Below are positions 6,861 through 10,499 of a DNA stretch of 10,499 nucleotides, piece by piece. The notes beneath the pieces were generated by a model that was not told the origin of the DNA, ran no database searches, and saw nothing but the letters and a program-made list of their open reading frames with translations. Position numbers and translations under genes: made by a program. This DNA comes from Clostridia bacterium (lineage in GTDB: Bacteria > Bacillota_A > Clostridia > Oscillospirales > CAG-272), in the NCBI GenBank assembly GCA_017500625.1, contig JAFVYX010000306.1, positions 1 to 10,499 of the forward strand. Direction: 5' to 3'. Each line of letters begins with the position of its first letter. The stretch's first letter is position 1.

Positions 6861-6884
6861 AGTAAAAGAATTAAATTCAGTAAA
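6861..6884. promoter_or_regulatory. Candidate metal-repressor operator of the znu operon
   Basis: A perfect 11-base palindrome, GAATTAAATTC (6868-6878), lies just after the predicted transcription start. It is flanked on both sides by AGTAAA (6861-6866 and 6879-6884). Position and AT-richness fit the operator of a Fur-family (Zur) or MntR/TroR-type repressor. It does not match a known box closely enough to name the regulator, and AT-rich palindromes also occur by chance. Confidence 0.35.
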
Positions 6885-6893
6885 GTGAACGTT

Positions 6894-7757
6894 ATGAAAG
6901 CAACAAGTCGCCTTTTGGCCCTGGTCCTTCTTCTCCTTACCGCCTTGCCTCTCCTTTCGGCATGTGGCGAGGAGGATACCCGTCCCGTGGTGGCCGTCAC
7001 CATTCTGCCCGAGGCGGGGCTTGTCCGCGCCGTTGCGGGCGAGGATTTCCGCATCATCACCCTCGTTCCCCCGGGCTATAGTCCCGAGGCGTACGAGCCC
7101 ACCGTCCGTGAGCTGGCCGACTTCGGTCGGGCCGAGGTCTATTTTTCGATCGGCGTCCCCGTGGAGGCGACCTCGATCCTCCCCTCGCTTGCCTCCACCA
7201 CGCGTCGCGTCTCGCTCGATGAGGCGGCCTCTGCCGTCTATCCCGAGCTCACGATCGGCGGTGAGCGCGATCCCCACGTCTGGCTCTCACCGAAGCGCCT
7301 CGCCCTGATGGTCGCCCTCATCGCGGACGAGCTTTCGGCCGTAAATCCCGAGAGGGCCGAGACCTACCGAAGGAACGCCGCCGCCACCCTCGCCGAGCTC
7401 GGCGCGATCGACGAGCGCATTCGTACCTCGCTCGCCGCATCGGGCGTTTCGGACATCATCGTCTATCACCCCGCCTTCGGCTATCTGGCGGACGAATACG
7501 GCCTCACGATGCACGCCCTCGAGAGGGACGGCCGTGAGCCCACCGCCGCTGAGCTGGCGGCTACCGTCGATTTTGCCAGAGAGAGGGGCATTCGCACCGT
7601 GTTCTATCAGGCCGAGACCGACAGCCGCGGTGCCCGCGCCTTTGCCGAGGAGATCGGCGGCCGTGCCGTGATGCTTTCCCCCCTGGCCGAGGACGTCCTC
7701 GGAAATCTTGAGATCATGGCGGAGGCCATCGCCGCCGCAGAAGGGAGCACCCCGTGA
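6894..7757 (+). CDS. znuA: Zinc/manganese ABC transporter, substrate-binding lipoprotein
   Basis: This 287-residue protein is the cluster-9 (TroA/ZnuA) binding subunit, which catches a divalent metal outside the cell. A signal sequence (residues 1-23, LLALVLLLLTALPLLSAC) ends in a lipobox with Cys24, so it is anchored to the membrane as a lipoprotein. Family landmarks are VPPGYSPEAYEPT at 58-70, DPHVWLSP at 126-133 (His128), YHPAFGYLADEYGL at 191-204 (His192) and YQAETDS at 238-244. The first of the usual ligands, the His of 'PG..PH.YEP', is Ala here. The His-rich loop of many ZnuA proteins is also missing, so the metal is not certain; zinc is favoured by operon type. A GTG at 6885 is an alternative start three codons upstream, and neither start has a good ribosome binding site. 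The gene overlaps znuC by 4 bases. Confidence 0.88.
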   Translation: MKATSRLLALVLLLLTALPLLSACGEEDTRPVVAVTILPEAGLVRAVAGEDFRIITLVPPGYSPEAYEPTVRELADFGRAEVYFSIGVPVEATSILPSLASTTRRVSLDEAASAVYPELTIGGERDPHVWLSPKRLALMVALIADELSAVNPERAETYRRNAAATLAELGAIDERIRTSLAASGVSDIIVYHPAFGYLADEYGLTMHALERDGREPTAAELAATVDFARERGIRTVFYQAETDSRGARAFAEEIGGRAVMLSPLAEDVLGNLEIMAEAIAAAEGSTP

Positions 7758-8545
7758 ATGAGGTCATCGGTATTGATCGTCTGACGGTCAATTACGGAAA
7801 AACGCGCGCCCTGACCGACGTCTGCCTTTCGGTGCCGTCAGGGGCGTATCTTGGCATCATCGGGCCAAACGGCGGGGGGAAGACCACCCTGCTTTCGGTC
7901 ATACTCGGCACCGTCCGCCCGACAAGCGGTACCCTCACCCTTTTCGGCGAGGCGCCCGAGCGCGGCCGCGCCCGCCTCGGCTACGTGCCGCAGTTCGCCG
8001 CCTTTGATCGCGCCTTCCCCATAACGGTCGGTGAGGTCGTTGCCACCGCTTACCTCGGCCGTGGGCTTCACCCATTCCGTCGCCTTGGCCGCACCGAACG
8101 CGTCGGCGCCGAGGCAGTGCTTGACGAGGTCGGTCTCGGCGGCTTTGCCCCGCGCCTTGTCTCGGAGCTATCGGGGGGCGAATTCCAGCGTATGCTCCTT
8201 GCCCGCGCTCTGGCCAAATCGCCCGAGGTCCTTTTGCTTGACGAGCCCACCTCGGGGGTCGACCCCGCCACGCGCGCTCGCATCTACGAGCTGCTCTCCG
8301 AGCGCAACCGCCGCGGTATGACCGTCGTTATGGTCACGCACGATATGCTGGCCGTCGCCTCGTCGGTCACCAGTCTTGCCTGTCTTTCTCACTCGCTCGT
8401 TTACCACGGCGAGCCCGAGATCTCGGAGGAGGTCTCGACCGCGATGTACGGCTGCCCCGTTGACCTCATCGCCCACGGCGCGCCCCACCGCGTGCTTCGC
8501 TCTCACGACGGGAAAGGAGGTTGCGATTGCCATGACTGTCATTGA
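7754..8545 (+). CDS. znuC: Zinc/manganese ABC transporter, ATP-binding protein
   Basis: The 263-residue cytoplasmic ATPase powers the ZnuB channel. It has Walker A GPNGGGKTT (37-45, with the Gly-Gly-Gly form common in this transporter class), Q-loop Gln80 in YVPQF, the signature LSGGEFQR (139-146), Walker B LLLDEPTSGVDP (160-171) and the H-loop His196. It starts at GTG 7754, which overlaps the znuA TGA (GTGA), with AGGGAG about 7 bases before it; no in-frame ATG is close by. The C-terminus ends in GGCDCHDCH, three Cys and two His within seven residues. This is a likely metal-binding tail outside the ATPase fold. The codons of this tail also hold the ribosome binding site of znuB, and the two genes overlap by 14 bases. 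Confidence 0.95.
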   Translation: MNEVIGIDRLTVNYGKTRALTDVCLSVPSGAYLGIIGPNGGGKTTLLSVILGTVRPTSGTLTLFGEAPERGRARLGYVPQFAAFDRAFPITVGEVVATAYLGRGLHPFRRLGRTERVGAEAVLDEVGLGGFAPRLVSELSGGEFQRMLLARALAKSPEVLLLDEPTSGVDPATRARIYELLSERNRRGMTVVMVTHDMLAVASSVTSLACLSHSLVYHGEPEISEEVSTAMYGCPVDLIAHGAPHRVLRSHDGKGGCDCHDCH

Positions 8546-9365
8546 GGCCTTCTTTGAATACCGCTTTATGCAAAACGCCCTCGTTGCCGCGCTCCTGGCC
8601 GGCGTCCTTTGCGGCCTTGTCGGTGTCATCATTGTGGAAAAGCGCCTGGTGATGATGAGCGGCGGCATCGCGCACACCGCATACGGCGGTGTGGGGCTCG
8701 GCTACCTTCTCGGCTTCTCGCCGCTTCTCGGTGCCATCGTCTTTTCGCTCGGCGCTGCGTTCGGCATCGGCGCGCTCCGCAGGAAAAATCCCGCAAGGAC
8801 CGACGTTCTCATCTCGCTCTTCTGGTCGCTCGGTATGGCGGCGGGCATCGTCTTCGTGGCGCTTGCTCCCGGCTATCCCCCCGACCTCAACTCCTATCTT
8901 TTCGGCAATATCCTTACCGTCACCTCGGGCGACCTCTGGCTGATGAGTGGCGTTACGGGCGTTGTCGTTCTCCTCTTCTTGGCTCTCTACGAGGATCTGC
9001 GCGCCTATCTCTTTGACGAGACCTTCGCTGCCGTTTCGGGGCTTTTCGTCCGTGTTCTCGAGTGGATCGTGCTTGGCCTTATTGCGCTTTCGGTCGTGGT
9101 GCTTCTTCGCGTTACGGGCATCATGCTGGCGATCGCTTTGCTCACCGCCCCCGCCGCCACCGCGGCGAGGCTCACACGCCGCCTTCTCCCCCGCATGCTG
9201 ACGGCGGCGGGGCTCTCGGCGGCCTTCGCCATTCTTGGCCTTGTCGTCTCGTACTATGCCAATATCCCCTCGGGCGCGACCGTCGTCGCCCTGGCCGTCC
9301 TCACTTACGCCGCCGTGGGCAGTGTCCACGCGCTGTGCTGTCTCCGTAAGGGTGGCTCCCGATAA
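8532..9365 (+). CDS. znuB: Zinc/manganese ABC transporter, permease
   Basis: The 277-residue membrane protein forms the metal channel. About eight hydrophobic segments can be seen, around residues 14-35, 52-82, 92-111, 122-128, 134-152, 176-209, 222-242 and 246-268. The motif GGIAHTAYGGVGLGYLLG (44-61) is the conserved ABC-3 family helix ('SHaalpGvalgyllg' type), and ALLTAPAATAARLTRR (202-217) is the cytoplasmic coupling region. The ATG at 8532 is chosen because AAAGGAGG (8513-8520) lies 11 bases upstream and a typical N-terminus follows. The open frame continues upstream inside znuC, but that part is a shadow. This is the last gene of the operon; a terminator lies 48 bases on. The length is normal and no defects are seen. 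Confidence 0.94.
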   Translation: MTVIEAFFEYRFMQNALVAALLAGVLCGLVGVIIVEKRLVMMSGGIAHTAYGGVGLGYLLGFSPLLGAIVFSLGAAFGIGALRRKNPARTDVLISLFWSLGMAAGIVFVALAPGYPPDLNSYLFGNILTVTSGDLWLMSGVTGVVVLLFLALYEDLRAYLFDETFAAVSGLFVRVLEWIVLGLIALSVVVLLRVTGIMLAIALLTAPAATAARLTRRLLPRMLTAAGLSAAFAILGLVVSYYANIPSGATVVALAVLTYAAVGSVHALCCLRKGGSR

Positions 9366-9412
9366 GAAGGCTTCGCTAAAACGCACGTTCGGAGAATACG
9401 GTGCTTACCGAC

Positions 9413-9455
9413 AAAAAGAGGACGAGGAATTTCAACGATTCCTCGTCCTCTTTTT
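9413..9455. terminator. Bidirectional terminator between znuB and the CapA-like gene
   Basis: An 18-base arm (9413-9430) beginning AAAAAGAGGACGAGG pairs perfectly with 9438-9455, which ends in TTTTT, around the 7-base loop TTCAACG. With A and T runs on both sides it should stop the convergent transcripts of znuB and the CapA-like gene. No gene is visible in the remaining bases from 9366 to 9469. Confidence 0.95.
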
Positions 9456-9469
9456 AAATGCAAAGGGGA

Positions 9470-10499
9470 TCAATCCTTTTCGTTCGTGAGGTTATAGGTG
9501 GGGAACAGCTCGCGCCATACGTCGGTGTGCGCCTCGCAGTCGAGGTAGTGCCCGAACACGGCGTTTTCTCTGTCGGTGGAGTCCTCAAGGCAAGCGCGCT
9601 TGATGCTGTTTAGGTACCCGTTCTGCACAGAAACGCAGAATTCGTGCCAGCCCTTCTTCCACTCGCCCGTTTTGAGGCTCTCGCTTCTCTCGGCAAAGGC
9701 GCGGAGGATGTTCTCCTTGTCCTCGCCTACGGCAAGGCGGATGCCCGTTTCCGCCTCGTTTTCTCTTATCGGGATGAATTCAACCGTGTTCGCCTTGGTG
9801 TCGTAGCAAACGGCAAGGCCCGTCTTCCACGTCTCCTTGTTGAGGAGCTTCACAAACTGGAAGTTGCCCTGGCCGTAAACGATGTGGCCCCCCTCGTAGC
9901 TTTCGTACGTGCCGATGCAATGGCTGTGCTGGCAAACGACGAGATCGGCGCCGTTTCTTACCATAGCGCGGCAAACACGGATAAGACGGGGGGAGGGATA
10001 GAGGCAATGCTCCTTGCCGCCGTGGTAAGCCACGATAACGCGGTCGTGAGTGGCCTTGGCCGCTCGGATGTCGTCCATTGTCTCAAACTCGTCAAAGGGG
10101 CGGGAGCCCATGCGGTCTTCAAGCGCGTAGGAATATTCGTGCTCGCAAACCGCGATCACGCAGATCCTCTCGCCGTCCTTTTCAAACGTGTAATTCTTGC
10201 GGGAGTCCTCGTAGCTTTCGCCAAAGCCCGTGTAGTCGATGCCCACGGCGGTAAGCGCGGCGATCGTGTCGAGCGCACCCTTTTTACCAAAGTCAAAAAC
10301 GTGGTTGTTGGAAATGCCGACAACCGTGACGCCAAGCTCCTTGAGGATGTTTGCCGTCGCCGGGGGGGCCTTGAGGTTGGGGCCGAATTTTTCGATCATT
10401 CCGTCACTTTCGGTAATGGCGCATTCAAGATTGGCGAAAATGAAATCGCGGTCACGGAAAATTTCAACCGTGTCACCAAAAAGCGTCGCCGTGTCACCC
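9470..10499 (-). CDS. CapA-family protein (poly-gamma-glutamate capsule enzyme-like), N-terminus off the window
   Basis: The frame stays open from the right edge to TGA at 9470-9472, giving 342 visible residues. In order it shows FANLECAIT (about 10415-10441; the family's NLE motif), SNNHVFDFG (about 10286-10312), YHGGKEH (about 10007-10027), QHSHCIGTYESYEGGHIVYGQGNF beginning near 9937, and a C-terminal extension with no clear family signature. These are the hallmarks of the CapA (PGA_cap) metallophosphatase-like fold, in which the Asn/His and HSH residues bind metals. Despite the name, most such stand-alone proteins have no shown role in polyglutamate capsules, and no capB or capC is seen here. 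An internal Met at 10399 is not the start, because the conserved GD...NLE region lies upstream of it. No signal peptide can be judged because the N-terminus is missing. Confidence 0.85.
   Translation of the reverse strand, partial: GDTATLFGDTVEIFRDRDFIFANLECAITESDGMIEKFGPNLKAPPATANILKELGVTVVGISNNHVFDFGKKGALDTIAALTAVGIDYTGFGESYEDSRKNYTFEKDGERICVIAVCEHEYSYALEDRMGSRPFDEFETMDDIRAAKATHDRVIVAYHGGKEHCLYPSPRLIRVCRAMVRNGADLVVCQHSHCIGTYESYEGGHIVYGQGNFQFVKLLNKETWKTGLAVCYDTKANTVEFIPIRENEAETGIRLAVGEDKENILRAFAERSESLKTGEWKKGWHEFCVSVQNGYLNSIKRACLEDSTDRENAVFGHYLDCEAHTDVWRELFPTYNLTNEKD

Noticed and set aside
6740..7060. N-terminal extension of the alpha/beta hydrolase with a hydrophobic stretch resembling a signal anchor
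   Set aside because: It is antisense to znuA and crosses both divergent promoters. ATG 6739 has a perfect GGAGGT and its own promoter, so the extension is a chance open frame.
8376..8531. Upstream extension of znuB inside znuC
   Set aside because: The residues are Arg-, Ser- and Thr-rich shadow of znuC. The AAAGGAGG site and a typical permease N-terminus point to ATG 8532.
9235..9489. Open frame across the znuB end and terminator (84 codons, plus strand)
   Set aside because: It overlaps znuB out of frame, runs through the terminator hairpin and has no start signal.
1..10499. CRISPR arrays, tRNA or rRNA genes, insertion sequences, toxin-antitoxin or defence genes
   Set aside because: Looked for on both strands; no repeated spacers, clover-leaf sequences, transposase motifs or terminal inverted repeats were seen.

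Overview
The window looks like chromosomal DNA from a GC-rich member of the Firmicutes (Clostridia-like). I infer this from several features. There is a short ProB without a PUA domain in a proB-proA-proC operon. There is a QueT-type ECF substrate-binding subunit behind a preQ1-I-like aptamer. The znu operon has a lipoprotein binding subunit. Promoters are near-consensus sigma-A type (TTGACA, 16-17 bp, TATAAT), and AGGAGG-type ribosome binding sites are common. No phage, transposon, CRISPR or RNA gene is visible, and the species cannot be named from the sequence alone.

Layout. Positions 1-135 hold the C-terminus of a GH43-like glycoside hydrolase (+), closed by a terminator. Positions 181-1475 hold a damaged oligoendopeptidase F gene (-): it has a one-base frameshift near its start and lacks its 3' third. 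A divergent promoter region (about 1490-1634) then drives proB-proA-proC (+, 1635-4469), a complete glutamate-to-proline pathway. proA lacks a stop at the usual place and reads on into proC. A bidirectional terminator (4471-4499) separates proC from a leftward unit: queT (5447-4968, with its own promoter and preQ1 riboswitch) followed by a NUDIX hydrolase (4965-4504). Upstream of that is a leftward alpha/beta hydrolase (6739-5543). It is divergently promoted against a rightward znuA-znuC-znuB metal ABC transporter operon (6894-9365). A second bidirectional terminator (9413-9455) closes that operon against a leftward CapA-like gene that runs off the right edge.

How the genes work together. ProB, ProA and ProC phosphorylate glutamate, reduce it to the semialdehyde, and reduce the cyclised product to proline. 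ZnuA captures a divalent metal, probably zinc, outside the cell; ZnuB is the channel and ZnuC the ATPase. QueT takes up a queuosine precursor under control of the preQ1 aptamer that overlaps its ribosome binding site. The rest are single enzymes with no clear shared pathway.

I see mostly known housekeeping and transport genes and no convincing novel multi-gene system. The points most worth a second look are the broken pepF, the stop-less proA, the preQ1 element, the Cys/His tail of ZnuC and the atypical metal site of ZnuA.
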